DNA of 64,000 bases from Chitinophagales bacterium. GTDB lineage: Bacteria > Bacteroidota > Bacteroidia > Chitinophagales > UBA2359. This document shows positions 8,784-17,674 of the stretch, piece after piece (the stretch's first letter is position 1; every line of letters starts with the position of its first letter). Where the stretch lies: contig JAHDFD010000001.1 in the NCBI GenBank assembly GCA_020628375.1, positions 17,232-81,231 of the forward strand, read 5' to 3'. The translations under genes were made by a program, and so were the position numbers. The notes beneath the pieces are model-generated. The model saw only the letters and a list, made by a program, of their open reading frames with translations. It was not told the origin of the DNA and ran no database searches.

Positions 8784-9419
8784 TTATTCATATTTTATAA
8801 ATTCATAACCCGCTTTTGTTGCTCCCCAAACCTGTTCATCAGCATCGTTAAAGCCCTGATCCCAGCTTATAATTTTATTGGGTTCAACGTGTACTTTTGA
8901 AGTTGCATAGCTTGCTCCGCGCAAAGTACTCTTACAGGCATCCCCTGAAGTTTCTCCTTCAAAAACTTGATTACCCAGATATGATAAGATAACTGCACAA
9001 CCTTCTCTTTCTTCTAAAATATCGCTAGTATAACTATCAAAGAAAGCAGGTGTATTCCATTTACCGATAAAGTTTTTCTCATCTTTCAGTTTGTACACCA
9101 CGCTCGAAAACGTACCATCTTCATTTTGAATCAATTTATAAATTCGTTGTCGGTAAGGTTTATCCTGCATGGTAAAAATTGCTTGTTCAACATACAAATA
9201 TTTATCTGCTGAATTTTCCCAGATCGGATACATGTGTAAAGAAATATTGTAATAAGTAGAGTCAGTTTTTGCCTGTGCTTCACTGGAAAAAGAACCTTGC
9301 ATTAATTGGTATAAACTATTTAAAGAACCGGTATCATTTACCTTGTCTTTTTTTAACACACCACAAGAAACAAGCAGGCAAACTTGTAAAAGCAATAATA
9401 AAAATATCTTTTTATTCAT
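8784..9419 (-). CDS. CpcT/CpeT-family lipoprotein
   Basis: The 211-residue protein starts with a lipoprotein signal (LLLLLQVCLLVSCG). It then follows the CpcT/CpeT pattern (PF06206): LYQLMQGSFSSEAQA, HMYPIW, YLYVEQA, PYRQRIYKL, a Cys pair within GCAVILSYLG and SGDACKSTLRGASYATS, and the closing IISWDQGFN...EQVWGATKAGYEF. In cyanobacteria and cryptophytes this fold attaches bilins to phycobiliproteins. No phycobiliprotein or bilin gene is present here, so this lipid-anchored homologue probably binds another ligand; that is inference. It is convergent with the SRPBCC-GyrI gene across a repeat-rich spacer. Confidence 0.83.
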   Translation of the reverse strand: MNKKIFLLLLLQVCLLVSCGVLKKDKVNDTGSLNSLYQLMQGSFSSEAQAKTDSTYYNISLHMYPIWENSADKYLYVEQAIFTMQDKPYRQRIYKLIQNEDGTFSSVVYKLKDEKNFIGKWNTPAFFDSYTSDILEEREGCAVILSYLGNQVFEGETSGDACKSTLRGASYATSKVHVEPNKIISWDQGFNDADEQVWGATKAGYEFIKYE

Positions 9420-9530
9420 GGACTAAAGATAAGTAGTGAACGACTTTCTTTCAAATACTTTTTGAAAAGCTTTGAAACACGAACTAGTTATTGATAATTC
9501 GCCCTGACAGGGTGCTATTTGTTTATTTAA

Positions 9531-9683
9531 GTCAAGTTACGATGTATAATAATATATTTTGTACATAGATGACTCTTGATAGACCACAGACCACAAAACC
9601 TTACTTGTTCCGAGAGTATAAGAGGTTCTATTGGGGGCAGTGGACTGTTAAACCGTTGACGGTTGTGATAAACTGTAACTTAG
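9531..9683 (+). repeat. Dispersed intergenic repeat family A, copy 2
   Basis: An intact-looking copy of about 153 bp in the 390-bp spacer before the PKD protein gene. It starts GTCAAGTTACGATGTATAA and has the shared blocks GACCACAAAACCTTACT and GCAGTGGACTGTTAAACCGTTGACGG split by a short variable region. It ends AACTGTAACTTAGG, the degenerate inverted counterpart of the start. I see nothing else in the spacer except AT-rich upstream sequence of the next gene. Confidence 0.7.
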
Positions 9684-9809
9684 GTTAATTATAATTACTA
9701 ATAATTCGACAAAATATGAAGAAATAAAAAGTAATATTCGTTTTTTACTTGAAAGTAGTTTAATTTCAAAATATATAATTCCCTCTTTTTCTGTGCTTAA
9801 AAAAGTGGT

Positions 9810-12800
9810 ATGACTAAGTTTTTACTTTTTTCATTCTTAATTTTTATCACTACTCCTATTTGGGCAGGTCAATATATTTTCACTGAAAATAAAGGACATC
9901 GTCCTGATCATGTTTACTTTGAATCGACCATTCAGGGTGGAAAAGTGTTCTACGAATCTGATAAATGGAAGATCGTTCAGGGAAAATTCATTCCCGAAAA
10001 CGAGGATGATTCCTGTGGCGTTCATTATTGTGATGATGGTCATCACCACCCACTTCCCAATCATTTTCATGCAATAGAACTTCAGTTTTTAAATACTGAA
10101 AACGTACAACCAATCGCTTCAAAATCTTCGGCATTTTATTATAATTATTTTTTAGGAAATGATCCGAATAAATGGGGGCGGCGTGCTTATTCTTTTCAGG
10201 AATTAACATACGCTGATCTTTATCCATGTATTGACCTTCATGCAGAAGAAGAAAATGGTAATCTTAAATATGATTTCAGGCTAAAAGCAGGTACTAATCC
10301 CAATGTTATTGAGCTAGCAATCAAAGGAGCAGAACATTTAAGCATTAATTCAAAAGGTGCTTTGGAAATTCAAACGACTGTAACAACTATAATCGATAAA
10401 GCGCCTTATGCCTTTCAGTTGATAGAAGGTGAGGAACAGGAAGTCGTTTGCCATTATGTATTGAAAGAAAACAAGTTATCCTTCATTTTCCCTGAAGGAT
10501 ATAATGAAGACTATGATCTGGTTATTGATCCGGAATTGATTTTCTCCAGCTATTCAGGATCCGATTCCAGTAATTATGGCTGGACAGCTGCACACGATGC
10601 CGAAGAAAACAGTATCGGTGGTGGTGGTGTAAGCGGTGGTGGTTATCCTGTAACAGATGGTGTTTTGGATGAAAACTATAATGGTGGAAGCTGGGACATG
10701 GGTATTACCAAATTCAAAGCCGATGGAACCGATCTGATCTACTCGACTTATATTGGTGGTTCTGGCACCGATCACCCGCACAGTATGATAACCAACAGTA
10801 AAGGTCAATTAGTTATTTTCGGCTCTAGCGATTCGGGTAATTTTCCAACAGAAAATGCTTTTGATGATTCTTTCAATGGAAGTAATGATGCAGTTGTGGT
10901 TGTTTTATCTGCTGATGGTTCAGAATTAGTAGGTTCAACTTTCTTTGGTGGTTCCAATAACGATGCTTTACTGCTTGATACTTCGATCTTAAATTATAAT
11001 TATGGTGATGAAGGAAGAGGAGAAGTTTTTCTTGACAGTGATGATAATATTTACATTGGTTGTGTTACAAGTTCCAATAATATAGCAACTCCCGGAGTTT
11101 TTCAGGAAACAAAAGCTAGTAATTCTGATGGTATAATTGCCAAGTTCAATGAAGATGTTTCTAACTTAGAATGGGCAAGTTATTTCGGCGGCTCCGGTGC
11201 AGATGCCATTTACAGTATAAAAGTAAATGATAGTAATGAGGTTTATGTTGCTGGAGGAACAACAAGCAGTAATTTACCTACCTCAGCTGCTTCTTTGGTT
11301 GAAAACAGGCCTGGTGGAACAGATGGATTTTTAGCCCATTTATCACCTGATGGTAGTAGCTTATTCAACTGTACATATCTTGGTACTGACGAATATGACC
11401 AATGCCACTTTGTAGAAATAGATCAACTTAATAATGTTTATACTTTTGGACAAACAGAAGGGAAATATGAAACTTCTCCGGGCGCTTATGTCGATCATCA
11501 TGAATTCAGTCCGCAGTTTATTCATAAGCTAAGCCCTGATTTGAGTACTACTATTTTTGCCGCAAAATTCGGGACAGCATTAGATGGTGTTAATTTATCT
11601 CCTACGGCATTGAATGTGGATATTTGTAATCGGGTTTATATTTCTGGTTGGTCTTCTTTCAATGGATATAATTTACCAACTACGCCTGATGCTATTAAGG
11701 AAATTTGCGTAGATGGTTTGGATTTTTACGTGATGGTTTTAGAGGAAGCAGGCGATGCCATCCAGTATGCAACTTTTTATGGTCAGGATGCTCCAGGAGC
11801 TTTTGGCGATCATGTAGATGGGGGTACAAGCCGTTTTTCTCCGAATGGATATATTCATCAGGCAGTATGTTCAGGTGGTGCTTCTTCCACTTCTTTCCCC
11901 ACTAGTCCTGACGCTTTTGAAACAGAGAATGGTTCTTCCTGGAATCTGGCGGTATTCAAAATATTTCTCGACCCGCAAATTTTAGATGTTACTCTGGATT
12001 TTGACGCAGATCAGGCAACCTGTTCTATACGTGAAGTTGAGTTTCTGAATACAACGAGTAATTACAGTGATGAAGCACAATTCTTCTGGGATTTTGGTGA
12101 TGGCGATACTTCAACGGTAGAAAATCCAACACATGCTTTTCCAACAGTAGGAGACTTTGATGTACAATTGGTTATCGTTGATTCTTCTACCTGTAATATT
12201 GCAGATACGCTTATTAGAACAGTAAGCGTAATTGAAGAAGGGGAAATACCCGGAACTACCTTTACTGCAACACCGAATGGTACTTGTGGTACTACCGTTT
12301 ATGATTTCAGCAATAACACAGCATTGCTAAGTAATACTGCTGATTATGATATATTATGGGATTTTGGTGATGGAAACACGAGTACTTCTTTCGATACCAG
12401 TTTCGACTTTGGTGATTATGGTGATTACGATGTTTCTCTAAGCGTTTCAAGTAGCACCTTACAGTGTGTTGATGATAGTACTTACACCATTCAGGTTAAT
12501 GTACCAGCACCTTTTAATTTTGAATCTAATCTTACGTTGCCCGATACGATTTGTGCTAATGAATCTTTTCAGATCTATACCAATAATACAGAAGGTACGC
12601 CCGATACCTATAGCTGGAATTTCGGAGACGCCAATACCTCAAATTCTGATAGTTTAACTTACAGCTATAATAGCGAAGGAAATTACACGATTAGTGTCGA
12701 TTTATTCGATGCACAAAGTTGTGTGCAGAACCTGAGTTTAAGCCACGATATAGTTATAGAAGGCGTTAAAGAAGATATTCTTATTGATTTCGGTTATACA

Positions 12801-13790
12801 CTGCCCACCGATTGCGAGAACTTAGAAGTTAGTTTCATTAATAATACTGCTTTGGTCGAGCCAAGCTCTGAATATATTTTTGACTGGACTTATGGTGATG
12901 GCATTAGTCATATTGGTTTTGAACCAACACACGTTTATGATGAGCAAGGTACTTACACCGTAAGTCTAATAATTCAGAATGCTGATGATTGTAAAACCAT
13001 CACCGACTATTCAACAGATATTGTTATTGAATTTGACGATACAAATGCAGCATTCAGTATGGAAGAGATCGCCTGTACACCTTATCAATTGACAGTCAAT
13101 TCGGAAGAGGTAGCTGATGCTTATGAATGGCGTCTTAATGGTGAAGTGTTTACTAGTCCTGTTATAGATGTATTATTGGATGAAGCAGGTACTTATGATC
13201 TTAGTCTGGTTGTTTCGGATGCACTAAGTTGTAATAAAACCGATACTTTAACCAGAACTTTAGAACTTTTTCCTTTAGCTGATGCAAATTTTGATGTTTC
13301 TGAACTGACTGCAAAAGAAGGCGATACGATTCTATTCAATATAAATGAAATACAGAATAACGTTGATTATTCATGGAGTATTGACGGCATTGAGCAAAGC
13401 GAACTTTTCAGTGAATATATTTTTGAAGCAGGTACTTATGAAGTATGCTTAAATGCCCGAACCGGTAATGCTGATTGTAATGCTCAAAGTTGTAAGACCT
13501 TCGATATAATCGAAGAGTTTTTTGCTGAAGTACCAACAGCTTTTACGCCAAATGGCGACAATGTAAATGATGTTTTCAAGTTGATCTGGTTAGGTGTTGA
13601 TGATATAGAATTCAGCATTTATAATCGTTTTGGGAAACGGGTTTTTCATACTAAAGACAAATCGGAAGGCTGGGACGGAACTTATAAAGGTGAACAACAA
13701 CCGCTAGGTGTTTACGTTTACTATATTTATGGTGCTTCTTTAAAAGGCACTCCTTTTTATGCCGATGGAAATATTACTTTGATACGATAA
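9810..13790 (+). CDS. Giant cell-surface protein: DUF7948/SBBP propeller, PKD domains, T9SS type B sorting domain
   Basis: A 1326-residue secreted protein. Residues 1-19 are a signal peptide. Residues about 20-230 resemble the N-terminal domain DUF7948 (YIFTENKGHRPDHVYFES), including a His-rich stretch (HYCDDGHHHPLPNHFH). Residues about 240-690 are repeats of the SBBP beta-propeller type (YSTYIGGSGTD, STFFGGSNND, ASYFGGSGAD). From about 735 onward come PKD-like Ig folds with the hallmark FWDFGDGDTSTVENPTH and ILWDFGDGNTS. The last 85 residues (PTAFTPNGDNVNDVFKL ... YNRFGKRVF ... GVYVYY) are the gliding-motility-associated type B T9SS signal. The protein is probably exported across the outer membrane and displayed on the surface; adhesion or polymer binding is likely but unproven. 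Confidence 0.9.
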   Translation: MTKFLLFSFLIFITTPIWAGQYIFTENKGHRPDHVYFESTIQGGKVFYESDKWKIVQGKFIPENEDDSCGVHYCDDGHHHPLPNHFHAIELQFLNTENVQPIASKSSAFYYNYFLGNDPNKWGRRAYSFQELTYADLYPCIDLHAEEENGNLKYDFRLKAGTNPNVIELAIKGAEHLSINSKGALEIQTTVTTIIDKAPYAFQLIEGEEQEVVCHYVLKENKLSFIFPEGYNEDYDLVIDPELIFSSYSGSDSSNYGWTAAHDAEENSIGGGGVSGGGYPVTDGVLDENYNGGSWDMGITKFKADGTDLIYSTYIGGSGTDHPHSMITNSKGQLVIFGSSDSGNFPTENAFDDSFNGSNDAVVVVLSADGSELVGSTFFGGSNNDALLLDTSILNYNYGDEGRGEVFLDSDDNIYIGCVTSSNNIATPGVFQETKASNSDGIIAKFNEDVSNLEWASYFGGSGADAIYSIKVNDSNEVYVAGGTTSSNLPTSAASLVENRPGGTDGFLAHLSPDGSSLFNCTYLGTDEYDQCHFVEIDQLNNVYTFGQTEGKYETSPGAYVDHHEFSPQFIHKLSPDLSTTIFAAKFGTALDGVNLSPTALNVDICNRVYISGWSSFNGYNLPTTPDAIKEICVDGLDFYVMVLEEAGDAIQYATFYGQDAPGAFGDHVDGGTSRFSPNGYIHQAVCSGGASSTSFPTSPDAFETENGSSWNLAVFKIFLDPQILDVTLDFDADQATCSIREVEFLNTTSNYSDEAQFFWDFGDGDTSTVENPTHAFPTVGDFDVQLVIVDSSTCNIADTLIRTVSVIEEGEIPGTTFTATPNGTCGTTVYDFSNNTALLSNTADYDILWDFGDGNTSTSFDTSFDFGDYGDYDVSLSVSSSTLQCVDDSTYTIQVNVPAPFNFESNLTLPDTICANESFQIYTNNTEGTPDTYSWNFGDANTSNSDSLTYSYNSEGNYTISVDLFDAQSCVQNLSLSHDIVIEGVKEDILIDFGYTLPTDCENLEVSFINNTALVEPSSEYIFDWTYGDGISHIGFEPTHVYDEQGTYTVSLIIQNADDCKTITDYSTDIVIEFDDTNAAFSMEEIACTPYQLTVNSEEVADAYEWRLNGEVFTSPVIDVLLDEAGTYDLSLVVSDALSCNKTDTLTRTLELFPLADANFDVSELTAKEGDTILFNINEIQNNVDYSWSIDGIEQSELFSEYIFEAGTYEVCLNARTGNADCNAQSCKTFDIIEEFFAEVPTAFTPNGDNVNDVFKLIWLGVDDIEFSIYNRFGKRVFHTKDKSEGWDGTYKGEQQPLGVYVYYIYGASLKGTPFYADGNITLIR

Positions 13791-13930
13791 GTTGCAATAA
13801 ATCGCAACTGTCAACAGTTTAATAGTCCACTGTCCACAAAAGAAACCGATATAATTATAAGTCGTAAAGTTTTGTGATCTGTTGGCAGTCGCTTATGTAC
13901 AAAGTGTCGTTATACATCGCAACTTGAATT
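13791..13930 (-). repeat. Dispersed intergenic repeat family A, copy 3 (inverted)
   Basis: This copy begins at the base after the stop of the PKD protein gene and ends 9 bp before the next ATG, so it fills the whole spacer. Read on the minus strand it matches copies 1 and 2: CAAGTTGCGATGTATAACG, ACAGATCACAAAACTTTACG, TTTTGTGGACAGTGGACT, CTGTTGACAGTTGCGATT. GTTGCAATAAATCGCAAC at its edge is itself palindromic. It may act as a 3' hairpin for the upstream mRNA. Confidence 0.75.
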
Positions 13931-13939
13931 GAATAATTA

Positions 13940-14680
13940 ATGCTTAGATCAAAGCTAGTAATTCCCTTTATAATTTGTTTGCTGTTATTGCTTTACGCAG
14001 CATTCCAACAACCAATAGTCAAAGAAAGATTCCTTCAGTTTAAATATGATCTTTTAAATGAAAACGTAGCTGTGGAAAGCAAATCTGAAATTGATCAGAT
14101 TTTCAATTCATTTGAGCACATTTCCTATAATAAATTAGATAAAGCTTATCTGCAATGGACGAAATCTGATGAGTACAAATACAAAAAGTTATTGAAAGAC
14201 CTGGATTTCAGAATAATCAACCAAAAGCACTTTTTTAAGAAAATTGTTGGCGATTTCAGAATAAAAGATTTTGTATGCAGAGACTCGATCTACAAAGCAT
14301 GTTTGTTTGATGATGATAGGCATTTTTATTGGCTGATAGATAAAAAATTACTGTATGCTGTTTTAGAAATACAACAATCTTTAACTGAAAAAGGGTATAA
14401 TAAAAATGCTTTCTGGCTTCGTTACGGGCACAGACATCCTAAGGTGAATGAAGCAGCAAAAGCGGCTTCACTAAGTCGGCATATAAAAGGAGAAGCGGTA
14501 GATATGGTTATTCAAGACATTAACAGAGATGGATATTATTCTGATGATGACAAACAGATCGTATTGGATATTGCGGAACAAGAGGTGATCGGTAATAAAG
14601 GTGGAATAGGCAGGTATCCCGATTCGAGAACGATACACATTGATGTCAGAGGTAGAAGGGCAAGATGGGATAGTTATTAA
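13940..14680 (+). CDS. M15-family (DUF882/YcbK-like) murein peptidase, membrane-anchored
   Basis: The 246-residue protein has an N-terminal hydrophobic segment (residues 7-22, VIPFIICLLLLLYAAF) and a C-terminal M15-type zinc peptidase domain. Ligands are visible as SRHIKGEAVDM (His181, Asp188) and RTIHIDVRGRRARW (His233, Asp235), the SRHxxGxAxD and HxD pattern of the DUF882/peptidase M15A group. These enzymes cut peptidoglycan peptides or act as D,D-carboxypeptidases. The domain begins near residue 140 (AVLEIQQSLTEKGY); residues 25-130 are not recognisable. Periplasmic location is likely. It lies just beyond repeat A copy 3. Confidence 0.82.
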   Translation: MLRSKLVIPFIICLLLLLYAAFQQPIVKERFLQFKYDLLNENVAVESKSEIDQIFNSFEHISYNKLDKAYLQWTKSDEYKYKKLLKDLDFRIINQKHFFKKIVGDFRIKDFVCRDSIYKACLFDDDRHFYWLIDKKLLYAVLEIQQSLTEKGYNKNAFWLRYGHRHPKVNEAAKAASLSRHIKGEAVDMVIQDINRDGYYSDDDKQIVLDIAEQEVIGNKGGIGRYPDSRTIHIDVRGRRARWDSY

Positions 14681-14682
14681 AC

Positions 14683-14751
14683 AACACACGCAGTCTGGGG
14701 TTCGACAAGCTCACCCTGACATTCGACAAGCTCACCCTGACAGCGTGTGTT
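14683..14751. terminator. Bidirectional hairpin with an inserted tandem repeat
   Basis: AACACACGC (14683-14691) and GCGTGTGTT (14743-14751) pair exactly between two convergent genes, as a shared terminator would. The loop holds two tandem copies of a 20-bp unit, TTCGACAAGCTCACCCTGAC (14701-14741), a common Bacteroidota intergenic motif, which looks inserted into the original hairpin. Confidence 0.55.
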
Positions 14752-14768
14752 ATTCATAAAAAATTATA

Positions 14769-15719
14769 TTATTTCTTCAACCCAATCTCACGTAAACGCT
14801 CGTCTAAGTATTCACCAGCGGTGATCGGTTCATAGTGTAAAGGATTCTCATCTGTAACACAATCGTCCAGACATGTTAAATCCATATTTGAACGTGGGTG
14901 TAAGAAAAACGGAATCGAGAAACGAGAAGTATGCCACATTTCACGTGGTGGATTAACCACACGGTGCGTAGTTGAACGTAAACGATTATTCGTTAAACGC
15001 TGTAACATATCTCCAACATTTACAACAATTTCTCCCGGACCAGAAGTAATTGACAACCACTCATCCTGCTTGTTCAATAACTGTAAACCTTCAGCAGAAG
15101 CACCTACTAAAAGTGTAATTAAGTTAATGTCTTCGTGTTGTTCTGCACGAATTGCATTTTTAGGCTCTTCGGTGATCGGTGGATAATGGATAGCACGTAA
15201 AATACTGTTTCCATTCTTGATCTTATCTTCGAAATAATCTTCTGGTAATTCTAAATAAACCGCAATAGCACGTAATAAATGCGCACCTGCATATTCGAAA
15301 TGACGGTAAGCATCTAACATAGTAGTGTTGTAACCATCTACTTCCTGTACAGCGACATTATCAGGATATTCAGATTTAATTGCATCACCATCTTCTACTG
15401 TTTGTCCGAACTGGTAAAACTCTTTCAGATCCGCTGCTTCACTTTGCTTTGCATGTTCTTTTCCAAAAGAAGTATAACCACGCTGACCTGCCAGCCCCGG
15501 CACTTCATATTGGACCTTAGTAGCTTTTTCTAAGCTGAAAAAAGTTTTCACATTGCTGTAAAGTTCTTCGATTTTTTCATCGGGAATACCGTGTCCTACT
15601 ACACCTACAAAACCCCATTCCTCGAAAGCATCTCCTAACTGCTTCACAAAATTCTGACGTTCTTCTTCTGTACCATTAATGAACTCCTGAAGATTAACCT
15701 TTGGAATACTTCTTTCCAT
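14769..15719 (-). CDS. Isopenicillin N synthase-like 2-oxoglutarate/Fe(II) oxygenase
   Basis: The 316-residue protein has both parts of the family. The N-terminal DIOX_N region starts IPKVNLQEFINGTEEERQ and contains WGFVGVVGHGIP. The C-terminal 2OG-Fe(II) oxygenase jelly roll carries HEDINLITLLVGASAEGLQ (Fe ligands His195 and Asp197), the third ligand His252 in STTHRVVNPP, and the 2-oxoglutarate-binding RFS (Arg266, Ser268). All iron and cosubstrate residues are intact. Such proteins oxidise amino acids or small molecules; the substrate cannot be read from the sequence. No biosynthetic cluster surrounds it. Cytoplasmic. Confidence 0.88.
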   Translation of the reverse strand: MERSIPKVNLQEFINGTEEERQNFVKQLGDAFEEWGFVGVVGHGIPDEKIEELYSNVKTFFSLEKATKVQYEVPGLAGQRGYTSFGKEHAKQSEAADLKEFYQFGQTVEDGDAIKSEYPDNVAVQEVDGYNTTMLDAYRHFEYAGAHLLRAIAVYLELPEDYFEDKIKNGNSILRAIHYPPITEEPKNAIRAEQHEDINLITLLVGASAEGLQLLNKQDEWLSITSGPGEIVVNVGDMLQRLTNNRLRSTTHRVVNPPREMWHTSRFSIPFFLHPRSNMDLTCLDDCVTDENPLHYEPITAGEYLDERLREIGLKK

Positions 15720-15801
15720 TTTGACTATAATTTTATTTAAATGAAATATTTTTAAAGTGCCACAAAATTAACGAAAATTATACGGTTTGTAAATACCTAA
15801 G

Positions 15802-16011
15802 TCAAGGCACAGGATCATAACCGCTTCCACCCCAGGGATGACAGCGTGCGATTCGCCTGATCGTTAGCCATAATCCTTTGATGGCTCCATGTTTTTGAAA
15901 GGCTTCGATACCATAACTCGAACAAGTAGGATTGTATCTACATGAAGCAGGTAGCCACGGAGAAATGACTTTTTTGTAGATTTGGATCAGAAATATGAAA
16001 ATGTGTTTCAA
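15802..16011 (-). CDS. yidD: Membrane protein insertion efficiency factor YidD
   Basis: The 69-residue protein is a textbook YidD (PF01809): an amphipathic N-terminus ([17 protein letters not shown]), the cysteine-containing core [20 protein letters not shown], and [13 protein letters not shown] at the end. The family assists YidC-dependent insertion of inner-membrane proteins. In many bacteria it sits between rnpA and yidC; here it is alone, 82 bp downstream of the oxygenase gene on the same strand. Length and motifs are complete. Confidence 0.93.
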   Translation of the reverse strand: MKHIFIFLIQIYKKVISPWLPASCRYNPTCSSYGIEAFQKHGAIKGLWLTIRRIARCHPWGGSGYDPVP

Positions 16012-16024
16012 TATTTTAAATTAT

Positions 16025-16150
16025 CTAATCTGAGATAAATTATAAGAGTCAACAGCTTAACGACCCACTATCCACAAAGGATTATTTTATGTAAGTGAGC
16101 TTTGACGATTTGAAACCTGCCAACTATTTATACATCACAACTTGAATTAT
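16025..16150 (-). repeat. Dispersed intergenic repeat family A, copy 4 (degenerate)
   Basis: On the minus strand it reads CAAGTTGTGATGTATAAAT, a diverged middle, then TTTGTGGATAGTGGGTCGTT and AAGCTGTTGACTC, collinear with copy 3. It is the most diverged copy. It occupies the spacer between yidD and bcp. Confidence 0.55.
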
Positions 16151-16213
16151 AATGTAATGCTTAAACTTAGAACAATTTACTGAATCAACGGTTAATCCAA
16201 TAAAATAATTTCA

Positions 16214-16678
16214 ATGACACACTTAAAAGCCGGAGATAAAGCACCTGATTTTGAAGTAAATGACCAAAACGAAAATATTGTAAAATTATCTGATTATAAA
16301 GGAAAGAAATTGGTTTTGTATTTCTATCCGAAAGATAACACACCGGGTTGTACAGCTGAATCATGTAACTTACGTGATAATTACCGAAAGTTCCAAAAGC
16401 AAGGTTACGAAATTCTTGGCGTTAGCCCTGACTCAGAAAAGTCGCATACCAAATTCATTAATAAATTCGATCTGCCTTTTCCACTTTTAGCCGATACCGA
16501 ACTCAAAGTTGCCAATGCTTATGGTGTTTGGGGAGAGAAAAAATTCATGGGAAAAATTTATGATGGCATTCATCGTACTACCTTCATTATCAATGAAGAA
16601 GGCATAATTGATGAGGTAATTTTAAAGGTAAAGACGAAGGCTCATGCTGAGCAGATTTTTGAGTTAAAAGCTCAATAA
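16214..16678 (+). CDS. bcp: Thioredoxin-dependent thiol peroxidase (Bcp/PrxQ)
   Basis: A 154-residue atypical 2-Cys peroxiredoxin of the BCP/PrxQ group. The core motif YFYPKDNTPGCTAESCNLRD gives the peroxidatic Cys46 and resolving Cys51 five residues apart, as in Escherichia coli Bcp. FPLLADTELKVANAYGVWGEKKFMGK and IHRTTFIINEEGII complete the fold. It reduces hydrogen and organic hydroperoxides using thioredoxin in the cytoplasm. It is transcribed alone after repeat A copy 4. Full length, no anomalies. Confidence 0.93.
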   Translation: MTHLKAGDKAPDFEVNDQNENIVKLSDYKGKKLVLYFYPKDNTPGCTAESCNLRDNYRKFQKQGYEILGVSPDSEKSHTKFINKFDLPFPLLADTELKVANAYGVWGEKKFMGKIYDGIHRTTFIINEEGIIDEVILKVKTKAHAEQIFELKAQ

Positions 16679-16961
16679 TCTATGGTTAATACTTGATTTC
16701 TAATAGTAATAAATCGACCCTTAAAAATTGATATTTTCTAAGAAAACACAAACTTTACTTAAAACTATTCACTTATTTCTAAAAAATAGACAAAAAATTA
16801 AACAAACCTAACCCATAAACATTTGTAAAATATATAACAGACTGAATAACAAAACCCAAAAATTAAAACGATTAAGAAAGCTAAAATTGGCACACATATT
16901 GTCTTAGAGGAAAATGTATTCGCGATACAATATTTATTAATTTTTAAAACCTCTTATTACA

Positions 16962-17600
16962 ATGAAAAAGTTAATCGCTTTAACCTTATGCTTATTCGTA
17001 GGTATTTCTTCTAACGCTCAAATTTCTGGTGACGATACAAGTGGCGACACTTTCAGAACACAAACTATTGGTGGTTGGGGACAAAAAGCAATCGGAAATA
17101 ACGCTGGTGCTTATTTGTTAGAAAACTTTGATATGGCATTTCCTAATGGCGTTACTATTGGTACAGATGGTGCAAGTTTAACTTTCACTAGTGCTGAAGC
17201 TATCACGAAGTTTTTACCTTCAACAGGAACATCAAAAGCACTTGCTGAAAGCCTGATCGATCCAAGAAAGCAGGAAGTAAGAAATACTTTAGCTTCTCAG
17301 GCATTGGCGTTATCAATTACTTTAGGACTTGATGCTTACGATTCAGAATTCGCTGCTAATACAGCGGCTTTCGCAGATATGAAAATTGCTTATGGTGATT
17401 TTGAAGGAATGACTATCAGAATGTTACTAGACGAAGCTAATCTTGCATTAGCAGGTATGGAATCGAAATATACTTTCGCTCAACTAAATGAAGCTTTAAG
17501 CTTAGTTAACGAAAGCTATGTTGATGGTGAAATGACCAATGACTTTATTGCTATCTCTAGCACTAAAGCTACTAAATCTTCATTTGAATTTACTAGATAA
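16962..17600 (+). CDS. Small secreted protein of a Bacteroidota surface-domain type
   Basis: The 212-residue product has a clear signal peptide (MKKLIALTLCLFVGISSNAQ). The mature part has the pattern FRTQTIGGWGQ...GNNAGAYLLENFDMAFPNG, LTFTSAEAITKFLPSTG, ASQALALSITLGLDAYD and NEALSLVNESYVDGE. I have seen similar stretches as a module of larger Bacteroidota secreted proteins, but I cannot name a family. Here it stands alone, without a T9SS tail, so it may remain periplasmic or be exported as a small protein. It has its own upstream region (283 bp) and a strong terminator at 17629-17667, so it is a monocistronic, possibly well-expressed gene. Confidence 0.78.
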   Translation: MKKLIALTLCLFVGISSNAQISGDDTSGDTFRTQTIGGWGQKAIGNNAGAYLLENFDMAFPNGVTIGTDGASLTFTSAEAITKFLPSTGTSKALAESLIDPRKQEVRNTLASQALALSITLGLDAYDSEFAANTAAFADMKIAYGDFEGMTIRMLLDEANLALAGMESKYTFAQLNEALSLVNESYVDGEMTNDFIAISSTKATKSSFEFTR

Positions 17601-17628
17601 TTGATCTCTGTGATCGATAAATAATATA

Positions 17629-17667
17629 GAATAGCTTATCTTAAATTTTTAAGGTAAGCTATTTTTT
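17629..17667 (+). terminator. Intrinsic terminator after the small secreted protein gene
   Basis: AATAGCTTATCTT pairs with AAGGTAAGCTATT, allowing one wobble, around an AAATTTTT loop and is followed by TTTTTCGTTTT. It ends just before the ATG of the LysM/DUF3078 gene at 17675, so that gene has little independent leader. Confidence 0.85.
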
Positions 17668-17674
17668 CGTTTTA

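Noticed and set aside
2205..16150. Repeat families as insertion sequences
   Set aside because: No transposase ORF or fragment is found in or beside any copy; only MITE-like non-autonomous elements can be supported.
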